Below are positions 25,069 through 32,610 of a DNA stretch of 64,000 nt, one piece after another; position 1 is the stretch's first letter; every line of letters begins with the position of its first letter. The DNA is from Fructobacillus evanidus (lineage in GTDB: Bacteria > Bacillota > Bacilli > Lactobacillales > Lactobacillaceae): the NCBI RefSeq assembly GCF_963580165.1, contig NZ_CAUZLM010000004.1, positions 150,971 to 214,970 of the forward strand, written 5' to 3'. The translations under genes were made by a program, and so were the position numbers. The notes under the pieces were generated by a model. That model searched no databases. It was not told where the DNA came from and was given only the letters and a program-made list of their open reading frames with translations.

Positions 25069-26193
25069 CTAACTGATTAATCCAGTCAAAAACTCCCCTG
25101 TTTGCTCCTTGGCTTTTTTCGTTATCTCTGCATAGATATTTAAGGTTATATTGGCGTCAGCATGGCCCAAATAACTCTGTACCTGCTTCACGCTTGCGCC
25201 TTGCTCCAGGGCTAACGTGGCCCAAGTGTGGCGGAGGCCGTGCATTGCTACCCCATTGGCTACATTGTACTGATCGCTAACTTCATGTAACCATTTATTA
25301 GGCCTTAATGATTGCAACGGCTTCCCATTGTTGTTAAATACAAAATCAGTCGGCTCATTGCGTTGGCTCAAGTTATACCAGTGTGAGAGCACCCTAAGCA
25401 TATCAGTAGCAACTTTGATTGTTCTGGTACTTGTCATGCTCTTAGTGCCCTTAATGTAAGTGCCACCATGCAAGCCACGGCCTAGCGCTTGTTCTATGTT
25501 GATATAACCGCCATCAAAGTCAACGTGTTGCCACTGCAAGGCTAGAACTTCCTCTGTCCTCATACCAGTAAAGGCCACCAGCCTCAAAAGCGTGTAAGCC
25601 TGCCGATTAATCTGACAATATTGACTATCTAGCACCCCAATAAAGTTACGGAACTCATCCCCATCCATGGCCTTCTTTGTTGGTTGGCTTTTTCGTTCCC
25701 TTGGCATATCAACCTTAGTAAACGGGTCAACCTCAATCATATCCATCTTTACAGCTAACTTAGTAAGTTGATTGAGGTAACCAACCACCTTTTTATATCT
25801 TAGAAGTTTAGCCTGCATTGTGTTAAGATAACCCTGTAATTTGATTGGCTCTATCTGATTAACAAGCACACCCCCCCAAACTGGTAAGATGTGCAGATCA
25901 AAATAGTTCAATACTTTGGCTAAGGTACTCTCTTCTACCGTATTCTGGTAGCCATCTAGCCAAATTTGATAAAGCTCCCGAACGGTTAGCACGTTCTTGG
26001 GGGCTTTTTTATTGTATTTACTATTACCATTTTCAAACAGAACTTTTTCATTATAAAACCATGCTTGAGCTGTTCGCTTGCTTGAAAAACCTCGTTTCTG
26101 TACGCGTGCTTTGGTCTTGTCATAGTTAGTCCCGAGCATTCCCGACACTTCCCACGACTTACCTTTTTTACTTTCAACCTCTTTTAATTTCAT
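25069..26193 (-). CDS. int: Tyrosine site-specific integrase
   Basis: A 374-residue integrase. The N-terminal part holds an AP2-like arm-binding domain (about 1-60), then a SAM-like core-binding domain (about 66-155), then the catalytic domain with R212 (FTGMRTEE), H318-x-x-R321 (MHGLRHTW), H344 (LGHADANIT) and the nucleophile Y354 (NIYAEIT). It inserts the element at the tRNA-Ser 3' end and, with a directionality factor, excises it. It is transcribed toward attL and stops 70 bp from it. A pair of 10-bp phased repeats (26260-26279) lies 66 bp upstream and may allow autoregulation. Confidence 0.93.
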   Translation of the reverse strand: MKLKEVESKKGKSWEVSGMLGTNYDKTKARVQKRGFSSKRTAQAWFYNEKVLFENGNSKYNKKAPKNVLTVRELYQIWLDGYQNTVEESTLAKVLNYFDLHILPVWGGVLVNQIEPIKLQGYLNTMQAKLLRYKKVVGYLNQLTKLAVKMDMIEVDPFTKVDMPRERKSQPTKKAMDGDEFRNFIGVLDSQYCQINRQAYTLLRLVAFTGMRTEEVLALQWQHVDFDGGYINIEQALGRGLHGGTYIKGTKSMTSTRTIKVATDMLRVLSHWYNLSQRNEPTDFVFNNNGKPLQSLRPNKWLHEVSDQYNVANGVAMHGLRHTWATLALEQGASVKQVQSYLGHADANITLNIYAEITKKAKEQTGEFLTGLIS

Positions 26194-26259
26194 TTGTTCG
26201 CCTCTCTGATAGTTCTAGCTCCTTCAAAGATTAAGCAAAATGAAAAAGGCGTGATAGTT

Positions 26260-26279
26260 CTTGATTACTCTTGACTACC
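26260..26279. repeat. Phased repeat pair upstream of int
   Basis: CTTGATTACT-CTTGACTACC, two 10-bp units matching those beside both att sites. It sits in the loop region of an inverted repeat (AGGCGTG at about 26247-26253 and CACGCCT at about 26279-26285). Confidence 0.55.
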
Positions 26280-26346
26280 ACGCCTCTTATTTTGCCACCG
26301 TTTTTACTTTTGCACAATGTAATAGCTTAAGTATTCCTATTTAATT

Positions 26347-26672
26347 TGTTCCGCTAATTTTCCAAAAATGTTCCGCTATAAAAACGCTGTAATCCTTGTG
26401 GCTCTAAGGATTGTTTCGATGTTCCAAATGTTCCAGGTCGTTTTTTCCTTTATATGCGTATATACTTTATATACCTATATATACAACTAATAAATTATAT
26501 GGAACAAATGGAACAAACACAGTTAATACCTAGAGACTCTAGGAGTGACGCATTTACACCATTGGAACACTAGCGGAACAAACTTTATCTATTAGTTTCC
26601 TTGAACGCTTGGTATAACTAGCTTTATAGCTGTTTTTTTATTTTTTGTTGTATCGGAACACTTTGCGGAACA
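26347..26672. repeat. Iteron array with inverted symmetry around an AT-rich core (putative replication origin)
   Basis: Four TGTTCC hexamers (26347, 26369, 26420, 26429) lie left of an AT-rich core (about 26445-26500, TATA-type repeats), and six GGAACA hexamers (26501, 26510, 26564, 26575, 26655, 26667) lie right of it. Most occur as close pairs 9-12 bp apart; the leftmost two are 22 bp apart. The orientation flips across the core. The array lies just after the primase-helicase gene. SaPI-type satellites have iterons flanking an AT-rich region next to rep, so this is probably the element's origin. Confidence 0.75.
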
Positions 26673-26685
26673 AATCAGCAAAATA

Positions 26686-28089
26686 CTATTCCTTTGTATA
26701 CTTTTTCAGGTCCAAGCCAAGCCAGCTTGCTTGTGGGTTTTCGGTATCGCCCTCTGGATGGTTTCTTGTTTTAGCCCCAATATATCCCAGCAATTCGAGT
26801 TTTTTATTAAATTGCCGTTCTTTTATTTTGCTTTGTTGTTTATTGTCAACTAACCAATCTCTAAATCGTGCATATGCTGTCCCTTTCTTTATTCCACCGT
26901 CTGCCCCTTCAGGAAGCGGCGTTTTGGCCTCGGATAAAAACAACGTTACTAAGTCCTGTTCAATTGCCCAAGCTTCAGTTAGTTCTTTAATTTCATCATT
27001 AACAGTTAGATGGCCAATGTCTCTAGCTTGTTTAAAGGCCTCAATACACTCAATGGCAAAGCTCCCAATTTCTTTAACAGCTTTAGACTCGGACCATTTT
27101 TTTGAACGTTTCTCGGCCTCTTGCGGGTTATCTCGCACCTTTGGAGCTACCACAGGTACAAGGTGAATACGTTGAGCCAGTGCCGAACTCATAGCGATTT
27201 TAGGACGGCTATTAGTTGCAAAAATTAATTTTGCGTATAATTCGACACTGATAGCGTTTGTTCCTTTTCCTTCAACTTCCACCACGTCGCCCCCCGTTAT
27301 GGTTTTAAGGGCGTCTGGCGTACTAATAACCGTGTCGGGAATGTCCAAATGGATATTCGCCAACTTCCCAATGAGGTCAACCGTTCCAAATCGTGAACTT
27401 TTGCCATTGCTACCTGTCAGGGTATCGATGTCTTTAGCTACCAAGTTGGCTTTTCCAATAAGCGGGAGTATGATACGGCTAATAAAGTAACTTTTGCCTG
27501 TTCCTCCTATTTCATCGAGAATAATTGTCAGCGTATTAAATGTGTGTTGCTCTGGTATGAAAGCATAACCAACAATCTCTTTTACGTATTCCCATGATGG
27601 GCCAAAAATGTATTTACCCCAAACGTTAATATTGGTAGTTGTTCCTTCTGGCCTTGCTTCATAGTCATGACCATTTACTAAATAATCAGTAGGAACATTT
27701 ACCCCTAGCATTTCGCCCGACTTTAACAAATATGTGCCGTTTTTAAAGGCCACTCTGTCCGTTTTCTGCTTAATAAATGGATTGTATTGTAATTGTGCTT
27801 TAATAATGACAGTCTTGGCTGTGTCTTCCATTCGCTTCACACTATAAAAATCCACTTCTTTCAGGTAGTCCATCGCATACCGTTTGGCATTCAATAACGC
27901 CCGTTCTTTTTTGGTATCTTCCCAATTCACGCCATTATAGCTGTAATAATTAAAGTCATTACCAAATGGGACAACCTTGATCGGATGTTTTTTTAAAATT
28001 GTTTCTGCCAGTAGTAAATGATTAATATTTTTAGGTTTGCCATCACCGTCAACAATTAGCCATTTTGGTTGCTTTTCAATTTTTGCCAT
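26686..28089 (-). CDS. Superfamily 3 primase-helicase (D5/P4-type replication protein)
   Basis: A 467-residue replication protein. The N-terminal part (about 1-140) resembles the D5_N region of phage and satellite helicases. The SF3 helicase core has Walker A GGTGKS (195-200), Walker B LDIPD (248-252) and motif C with sensor N293 (LIFATNSRP), followed by a C-terminal winged-helix-like region (about 390-467). A catalytic primase module is not recognisable, so it may rely on a host primase. It probably binds the iterons just downstream of its stop codon and unwinds the origin. It is transcribed with the small genes upstream of it. Confidence 0.88.
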   Translation of the reverse strand: MAKIEKQPKWLIVDGDGKPKNINHLLLAETILKKHPIKVVPFGNDFNYYSYNGVNWEDTKKERALLNAKRYAMDYLKEVDFYSVKRMEDTAKTVIIKAQLQYNPFIKQKTDRVAFKNGTYLLKSGEMLGVNVPTDYLVNGHDYEARPEGTTTNINVWGKYIFGPSWEYVKEIVGYAFIPEQHTFNTLTIILDEIGGTGKSYFISRIILPLIGKANLVAKDIDTLTGSNGKSSRFGTVDLIGKLANIHLDIPDTVISTPDALKTITGGDVVEVEGKGTNAISVELYAKLIFATNSRPKIAMSSALAQRIHLVPVVAPKVRDNPQEAEKRSKKWSESKAVKEIGSFAIECIEAFKQARDIGHLTVNDEIKELTEAWAIEQDLVTLFLSEAKTPLPEGADGGIKKGTAYARFRDWLVDNKQQSKIKERQFNKKLELLGYIGAKTRNHPEGDTENPQASWLGLDLKKYTKE

Positions 28090-28098
28090 TAATTCCCC

Positions 28099-28317
28099 CT
28101 AGTCTTCCATCTCAAAACACAACTCGCCCACCTTATTAGTAATATCAATGGACAAACTCGAGATATTTTTTAATATCTTGTCGCTGTCGTATTCATCCAC
28201 TTGTTTATTTTTAATTGCAACTGCTAACAGCTTGGAAATGGCGTTAATTTCTGATGATAAACCTGATATAATTTCAAGGTCTAATTTATATACCGTTGTT
28301 ACTTCTTGTTTTTTCAT
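28099..28317 (-). CDS. Small protein of the element, unknown
   Basis: A 72-residue, mostly helical and acidic protein (MKKQEVTTVYKLDLEIISGL at the N-terminus, GELCFEMED at the end). It lies 9 nt upstream of the primase-helicase gene in the same direction and is probably cotranscribed. No family recognised; small proteins at this place in satellites and phages are often replication or anti-phage accessory factors, but nothing in the sequence shows that. Confidence 0.6.
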   Translation of the reverse strand: MKKQEVTTVYKLDLEIISGLSSEINAISKLLAVAIKNKQVDEYDSDKILKNISSLSIDITNKVGELCFEMED

Positions 28318-28363
28318 GATAAAATTACAGTTAAATAGCCACTAAAAAGGCGTTTAATCCAAG

Positions 28364-28420
28364 TCATTCCCATACTGTCGCCAAACTTTCAGGGGATGTC
28401 TTTTTTTGTGCCTTTGTCAT
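28364..28420 (-). CDS. Possible 18-residue leader/micro-ORF in the element
   Basis: ATG at 28420 reads MTKAQKKTSPESLATVWE and stops at TGA 28364-28366. A GGAAG sequence lies upstream, but 13 nt away. The strongly basic start followed by a helical segment looks peptide-like, yet the spacing is poor and length is tiny, so it may be chance. Confidence 0.25.
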   Translation of the reverse strand: MTKAQKKTSPESLATVWE

Positions 28421-28442
28421 GGATTAACTAACTTCCTTTCTG

Positions 28443-28550
28443 TTACTTTCGTGCCCTGTCTTGTTTGCCGAGTGTATAACCGACTTGTACACCACCTAAA
28501 CCAATGAGGGTAAAGGTGGCAAGCGTGATTAAAATATTGATTATTTGCAT
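28443..28550 (-). CDS. 35-residue single-pass membrane microprotein
   Basis: ATG at 28550 preceded by AGGGGATGAC gives a 35-residue peptide: a hydrophobic helix (MQIINILITLATFTLIGLGG), then a short basic tail (LGKQDRARK). The good ribosome binding site, its place 9 nt after the stop of the excisionase-like gene, and the classic membrane-peptide layout support a real gene. Function unknown; microproteins of this type occur in many phage early operons. Confidence 0.5.
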   Translation of the reverse strand: MQIINILITLATFTLIGLGGVQVGYTLGKQDRARK

Positions 28551-28559
28551 GTCATCCCC

Positions 28560-28757
28560 TTAGTTCCAGTTTTCAATGGCTTGGTCAATCTCGTCCCTGT
28601 CGTATACAGTTCGGTAACTGGTAATATGTGCCTTAACTTTCCCTGTGGCAATGAGATGCTTCCTGAAGGTGTTCACTGCACACCCTGCGTACTTAGCCCC
28701 ATCCTTCAATGTTAACCACCTAGGCCACTCTGTGACCGTCTGTACTGTTTGCTCCAT
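28560..28757 (-). CDS. Excisionase-like helix-turn-helix protein
   Basis: A 65-residue DNA-binding protein. LTLKDGAKYAGCAVNTFRKH is a winged-helix/MerR-like HTH as in excisionases, and ITSYRTVYDRDEIDQAI is the following wing and recognition segment. It is the best candidate for the directionality factor of the integrase. It is cotranscribed with the small XRE gene upstream, 2 nt apart. Confidence 0.7.
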   Translation of the reverse strand: MEQTVQTVTEWPRWLTLKDGAKYAGCAVNTFRKHLIATGKVKAHITSYRTVYDRDEIDQAIENWN

Positions 28758-28759
28758 TG

Positions 28760-28954
28760 CTATACCTCCTCTAGTAGCCAGTCGTTCAACTTGTCGAACG
28801 TCCGTTCTTGTGCCGTGTCTACCTTACGATTGATAATTCGTGAGATAGTCACGCTATTAACTCCCGTCTTTTCTGCTAACTGCCCATAGTTCAGGCGTTC
28901 TCGTGCCTGCTTAATCGTTAGGGCGTCAACAAAGCTTTTTGTTAATGCTTTCAT
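28760..28954 (-). CDS. Cro-like XRE family HTH regulator
   Basis: A 64-residue protein consisting of one XRE/Cro HTH domain: ARERLNYGQLAEKTGVNSVT contains helices 2 and 3. The ATG at 28954 follows AAGGAG; in-frame upstream ATGs lie in the operator region. It is the first gene of the leftward lytic-like operon (regulator, excisionase, microprotein, replication genes) and faces the repressor gene, like cro and cI. Confidence 0.75.
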   Translation of the reverse strand: MKALTKSFVDALTIKQARERLNYGQLAEKTGVNSVTISRIINRKVDTAQERTFDKLNDWLLEEV

Positions 28955-29097
28955 ACCGCGCTCCTTTCCATGCATAATATGCATATGTTCATCAACAATA
29001 ATATTATGCACTTTTTACATTGTCAAGAGGATTTGTTTGCATTTACTGCATAAGTTGTTAAAATCTAACTATATTAAGTCTTACAAAGGGTGCGCAT
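28955..29097. promoter_or_regulatory. Divergent switch region with operator repeats and two promoters
   Basis: Leftward promoter on the minus strand: -35 TTGACA (29021-29026) and -10 TATTAT (28998-29003), 17-bp spacer. Rightward promoter: -35 TTGCAT (29037-29042) and -10 TAAAAT (29059-29064), 16-bp spacer. TGCATAATATGCA (28971-28983) is a perfect palindrome; further TGCA-containing half-sites occur at about 29001-29010 (ATATTATGCA) and 29038-29053 (TGCATTTACTGCATAA). They overlap both promoters and are likely operators. Confidence 0.75.
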
Positions 29098-29733
29098 ATG
29101 GAACAAAATAGGATTAAACAATTAAGACAAGAGCAAAAGATTAGCTTAACTAAGCTTGCCTCCATTGTTGGCATATCACAGCCCACTCTTTCGAGGTATG
29201 AAAGTGGGTACATTAAAAACGGTAAGCATGAAGTATGGCAAAAACTCGCTGATTTTTTTGGTGTGCCTGTTGGCTATGTACAGGGGGTTAGTGAGTACAA
29301 GAGTCCTTTTAATAATGTTTTTTCTGCCCACAATGAAAACATTGAAGTTCCGACAATCAACGAACAAGAGTTATCAAACATAATTGATTACAAAAATAAT
29401 ATTGGGAATGAAGAATTTAATAAAGAGTGGCAAAGTCGCCAAACAGACATCAAATCAAATAATGTTGGTCCTATTCTTGATTTAGTCTCTAAAATTGAAA
29501 GTAGTAACTTAGAAGAAAATATTGACTATAACCAGTCTATTACTAAGTCGGATTTGCGTTCCTTAGTGTTAGATATAATAACCGACATCGTTTTATTAGC
29601 TGATGAAGATAGGTTACAAATATTGTTAGACATAAGGAATTTAACTAAAGAGCAAATTTTAAACACAATAAAAGCAACACACAAAGCTAACAATAATTTG
29701 CCAACTGACGGACGTAACGGTATACCTAAATAA
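29098..29733 (+). CDS. CI-like XRE family repressor
   Basis: A 211-residue regulator. The N-terminal XRE HTH (about 5-60: LRQEQKISLTKLASIVGISQ, PTLSRYESGYIKNG) is followed by a long, acidic, mostly helical C-terminal part without a recognisable S24/LexA autoprotease motif. It should keep the leftward replication operon silent. Lack of a peptidase domain means SOS self-cleavage is unlikely; derepression by a helper-phage protein, as in SaPI Stl, is a possibility by inference. It is transcribed from the rightward promoter at 29037-29064. Confidence 0.83.
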   Translation: MEQNRIKQLRQEQKISLTKLASIVGISQPTLSRYESGYIKNGKHEVWQKLADFFGVPVGYVQGVSEYKSPFNNVFSAHNENIEVPTINEQELSNIIDYKNNIGNEEFNKEWQSRQTDIKSNNVGPILDLVSKIESSNLEENIDYNQSITKSDLRSLVLDIITDIVLLADEDRLQILLDIRNLTKEQILNTIKATHKANNNLPTDGRNGIPK

Positions 29734-29845
29734 TGAGCTCAATAAGCACAAAAATAGCCCTACTCGATTGAGTAAGGCTTAATGATATACAGCAATCAAA
29801 CACCGATATCGGGGATGGTAAAAGTTCACATGAAGGAAAAATATT

Positions 29846-30262
29846 ATGATAACAAGACTAGAGCTAAGAGATAATTTATCCACTGCCATTAAAAAACTCG
29901 AATCACAGTATAAGTATTACAAAAAAATTTCATCAATTTTGAGTATGCTGAATATTACATTATCTTCTAGCATACCGATTATCATTTCATTATCCGAAAA
30001 AAATGTTCACTTGCTTATTATTGTTTCAGTATTTTCAGCTATTATCACACTAATTCAAACAACTAAGTCAACATTCAAAATTGAAGATAAAAAGAATTTA
30101 ATGGGAACAGCTCTAATTACAATCAAAAAGGAACAATTACTTTTCGATATTCACGCTTCCCCTTATGATCAAACGGACGATGAAGATGTAAAAACATTAG
30201 TTAAAAATATTATTAATTCGTCTGAACAATCACTTGACGACTTTTTTGATTCTGTGAAATAG
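29846..30262 (+). CDS. SLATT-like two-helix membrane protein (possible effector)
   Basis: A 138-residue protein: an amphipathic N-terminal helix (about 1-28), two membrane helices (about 29-50 and 54-72) and a charged helical C-terminus. This is the layout of SLATT/DUF4231 proteins, predicted pore-forming effectors that accompany nucleotide-sensing defence systems. The match is based on topology and helix composition, not on a diagnostic motif. It follows the repressor gene in the same direction with a good ribosome binding site (AAGGAAA), so it may be expressed in the integrated state. No linked sensor (SMODS, SLOG) is seen. Confidence 0.5.
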   Translation: MITRLELRDNLSTAIKKLESQYKYYKKISSILSMLNITLSSSIPIIISLSEKNVHLLIIVSVFSAIITLIQTTKSTFKIEDKKNLMGTALITIKKEQLLFDIHASPYDQTDDEDVKTLVKNIINSSEQSLDDFFDSVK

Positions 30263-30313
30263 TCATAGGAATGTTCACAACAGCCACATTATAAATATTA
30301 AAGGAGAAAAAAC

Positions 30314-30499
30314 ATGATTGCACTTATTGGATTAGCACTCGTATTTATTGGTATCATTGTTCTTATTTTTGGTAGCATTGCACCACTGCTTAGGCTTTAC
30401 TTCGGTGATAAAAGTGTCATCACTCAAATCATCTGGGGTTCTTTAATTTTCATTTTAGGCGCTATTATCCTTCTTATGAACGCCATTCATATGAGTTAA
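30314..30499 (+). CDS. Small two-helix membrane protein
   Basis: A 61-residue, very hydrophobic protein with two membrane helices (about 2-28 and 36-58) joined by a short loop with GDKSVITQ. A strong ribosome binding site (AAAGGAG) precedes it, 52 nt after the SLATT-like gene, so the two are likely cotranscribed. Function unknown; it could be a partner or immunity protein of its neighbour. Confidence 0.6.
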   Translation: MIALIGLALVFIGIIVLIFGSIAPLLRLYFGDKSVITQIIWGSLIFILGAIILLMNAIHMS

Positions 30500-30554
30500 T
30501 ATAAGACGTTCTAAACGATTAACCTAAAGCCAATAAAAAAGTAATATACACCTA

Positions 30555-30665
30555 AGGGATAGGCTATTGTTCCTAAACTTAAATGTTTGCGTTGGTGCGC
30601 CATGCAATAGCCGTTATTCCTGTTATTAAATATCTGTGGGCCTGCATAATTGCGGGTCCTTTTTT
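30555..30665 (+). ncRNA. Candidate small structured RNA with terminator
   Basis: A 15-bp helix (30555-30569 pairing with 30605-30621, two-base bulge and one G-U pair) encloses a 35-nt loop with two further small hairpins (AAAC/GTTT and TGG/CCA). A Rho-independent terminator follows at 30638-30659 with six Ts to 30665. The tight fold followed by a terminator suggests a stable RNA or a structured 3' UTR of the upstream membrane-protein genes. No known RNA family is recognised. Confidence 0.45.
30638..30665 (+). terminator. Terminator in the element
   Basis: A 9-bp stem with two G-U pairs (30638-30646 with 30651-30659), TAAT loop and six Ts. Confidence 0.78.
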
Positions 30666-30861
30666 ATGTGGGGATGATTAACAACCGCACTTAGATGTGA
30701 TGTTGTGAAGTGCTTTCCCCTTTCGCCAATCGTGGCGAATGTGTCAGCTTTTAGTTTTTGAGAATTCTGATTGAGGATAAAGTAGACCGATCTACAAAAA
30801 TGAAGTACTTTAATACACTAACAAACCGCACAGAATATAAAAAATAACACTGACCATGATT

Positions 30862-32610
30862 TTAAATGTCCCACGGGACTATCTCTCCCTGAAGGCTTGT
30901 TAGGGCGTTATAATTTCCGTTTTCAATAATTACATGCGCCTTCCGATTACTATATGTGCTTTTATTAGCCAATGAATAAACCAAGAAACCGATAACACCA
31001 GGTACAAAACTTAATAAAATCCACGATGATCCAGAACAAAACAATACTATGATAATTGTTGATAGACTAAAAATAATACCTGAAAAATTCGCTTTAAATG
31101 CATCCAAAAAGGTAATTTTATTATGTTTTTTAGGAGTTGTTCGGAATTTAGCTGACACACCAAATAATGATAAAAATGCTGCCTTCACAGTAATATAATA
31201 CATGCCACCATATAAAAAAGCAGCTAAACATTCGTACTTAATTACTTTCCACAAAGTCCAACCAGATAACTTTTGAAACCATCCATCTGCAATAGATTGT
31301 GAGAAATAAACAATCAGTGTTGGAATTAAAAAAAATGTTTGCATTCCCGTATGCACGTGCGCTAATGGGAAAACAATCGAGCTCAACGTTAATGAGAGAT
31401 ATTCCAAAGCAAACAGGATATCAGATAAAACAAAGGATAACAAATCTAACTTTTGGGTTTTGGATAACACTTTGGTTTGCCAAATCTTCTTACCGTATAA
31501 TTTCATAAATTCAAAATTTGCTGAACTGAACTTAGCTGATCGTGTCATTAAAGCCGCCTGATTAATAGGAAAAGCTTCGTTACCATAAATTTGATGGACA
31601 AATTGTATGTTAAATCCTTTAAATAACGCTTCAACACTAAAACATAGGTCTTCAGCAACGGCTTGTGGAATTTGCCCAACGGCTTCAAAACATTCTTTTG
31701 AAACAATTGTACCGTGTCCCAATTCAATATCAACACAATCACCCTTGGATACTTGGATAACCTCACCATTGTTATCCTTTGATAAAGTCCCTGAAAACAT
31801 CGATCGAACAGTATTTTGAACTGGCCAAAAAGAGTTTCCTGACGAAGAGAAAAGAGATTGAAATTCATTTAGATTCTGACCAGAAATGTGATTAGCTTGC
31901 ACAATCCCAAGCTGGCGTTGCTCATGTTGTTGGGCAAACTGAAAAAATTTTAATGTTTTTTCAACAAATTCCTTTTCTAAAAGCTCATCAGCATCTAAAA
32001 TAACAAAATAGTCATAATCATCATGGAGCTCGTGACATAAGAAATGATTCAAATTACCAGCCTTAGCGTATCGATTATTTACATCATGAATTAACTGAAC
32101 ATTTGAATGTAACTGTACGTATCGTCTCACTTTATTAATGTAGTAATTATCTGTCGAGTTATCTAAGATAACAGATTGACAATTAGTATACGTCTGCTGA
32201 AAACATTGGTCTGCAGCATAAGGTAGGAAGTCGTTATATGTTGTATATAACAATAAAACCTTGGGGTAAAAATTATCCTGTAACGCTGTACTTAATACGT
32301 TATTTTCATATGCTATTACATCTTGTTTTTCACGCTGATAAACCACTGGAAAAACAAAGTGAAGAATGCCAAAGTAAAAAAATATACCCACAAACAGCTG
32401 ATTAAGAATGATTAACATTGAGTAATACGGGTGTCCGGCATAATAAGTTGGCAGCACTCCATATCGAAAGGTAAAGTATTCAAATATAACCATTGTAATT
32501 ATCCAAATAGATAAAATCATTTTGTAGGTATACGGTTTCGAGCGTTTATTTTGATACTTCCATACTGAAGAGAGTATTTTAGTATTTCCTTGTAACGATG
32601 CTTTTCTCAT
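30862..32610 (-). CDS. Membrane-bound family 2 glycosyltransferase (cargo)
   Basis: A 582-residue processive-type GT2. Two N-terminal membrane helices (about 30-50 and 65-90), a cytosolic GT-A domain with VLLLYTTYNDFLP, the DXD motif D206-A-D208 (VILDADE) and the catalytic base E320-D321 (VAEDLCFS), then four or more C-terminal helices. The usual QxxRW acceptor motif is not clear; INQAALMTRSAKFSSA stands in its place. It probably builds or modifies a surface polysaccharide. Within a mobile element such an enzyme may alter the host surface, for example phage receptors (inference). Codon and base use are AT-rich, like the rest of the element. Confidence 0.82.
   Translation of the reverse strand: MRKASLQGNTKILSSVWKYQNKRSKPYTYKMILSIWIITMVIFEYFTFRYGVLPTYYAGHPYYSMLIILNQLFVGIFFYFGILHFVFPVVYQREKQDVIAYENNVLSTALQDNFYPKVLLLYTTYNDFLPYAADQCFQQTYTNCQSVILDNSTDNYYINKVRRYVQLHSNVQLIHDVNNRYAKAGNLNHFLCHELHDDYDYFVILDADELLEKEFVEKTLKFFQFAQQHEQRQLGIVQANHISGQNLNEFQSLFSSSGNSFWPVQNTVRSMFSGTLSKDNNGEVIQVSKGDCVDIELGHGTIVSKECFEAVGQIPQAVAEDLCFSVEALFKGFNIQFVHQIYGNEAFPINQAALMTRSAKFSSANFEFMKLYGKKIWQTKVLSKTQKLDLLSFVLSDILFALEYLSLTLSSIVFPLAHVHTGMQTFFLIPTLIVYFSQSIADGWFQKLSGWTLWKVIKYECLAAFLYGGMYYITVKAAFLSLFGVSAKFRTTPKKHNKITFLDAFKANFSGIIFSLSTIIIVLFCSGSSWILLSFVPGVIGFLVYSLANKSTYSNRKAHVIIENGNYNALTSLQGEIVPWDI

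Larger units (their letters stand above)
26194..26685. other. Non-coding replication-origin region of the element
   Basis: About 490 bp between the primase stop and the integrase start. It contains ten hexamer iterons flanking an AT-rich core (described separately), a small hairpin (CCTAGAG-A-CTCTAGG, 26529-26543) and the phased repeat pair 26260-26279 within a short inverted repeat. Confidence 0.7.
30500..30861. other. Intergenic region with a structured RNA candidate
   Basis: About 360 bp. It contains the long imperfect helix 30555-30621 and an intrinsic terminator 30638-30665 (listed separately). The rest (30670-30861), upstream of the oppositely oriented glycosyltransferase end, shows nothing recognised. 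Confidence 0.55.

Noticed and set aside
26194..26685. CRISPR array suspected from repeated hexamers
   Set aside because: The repeats are only 6-10 bp, lie in both orientations, and spacing is irregular; there are no cas genes. Iterons explain it better.
26645..27166. A 173-codon reading frame on the plus strand opposite the primase-helicase gene
   Set aside because: It is fully antisense to a gene with intact SF3 helicase motifs, has no ribosome binding site and encodes a Ser/Leu-rich product with no domain.
30555..30665. Retron msr/msd or type III toxin-antitoxin RNA
   Set aside because: No reverse transcriptase and no tandem RNA repeats before a ToxN-like gene are present nearby.
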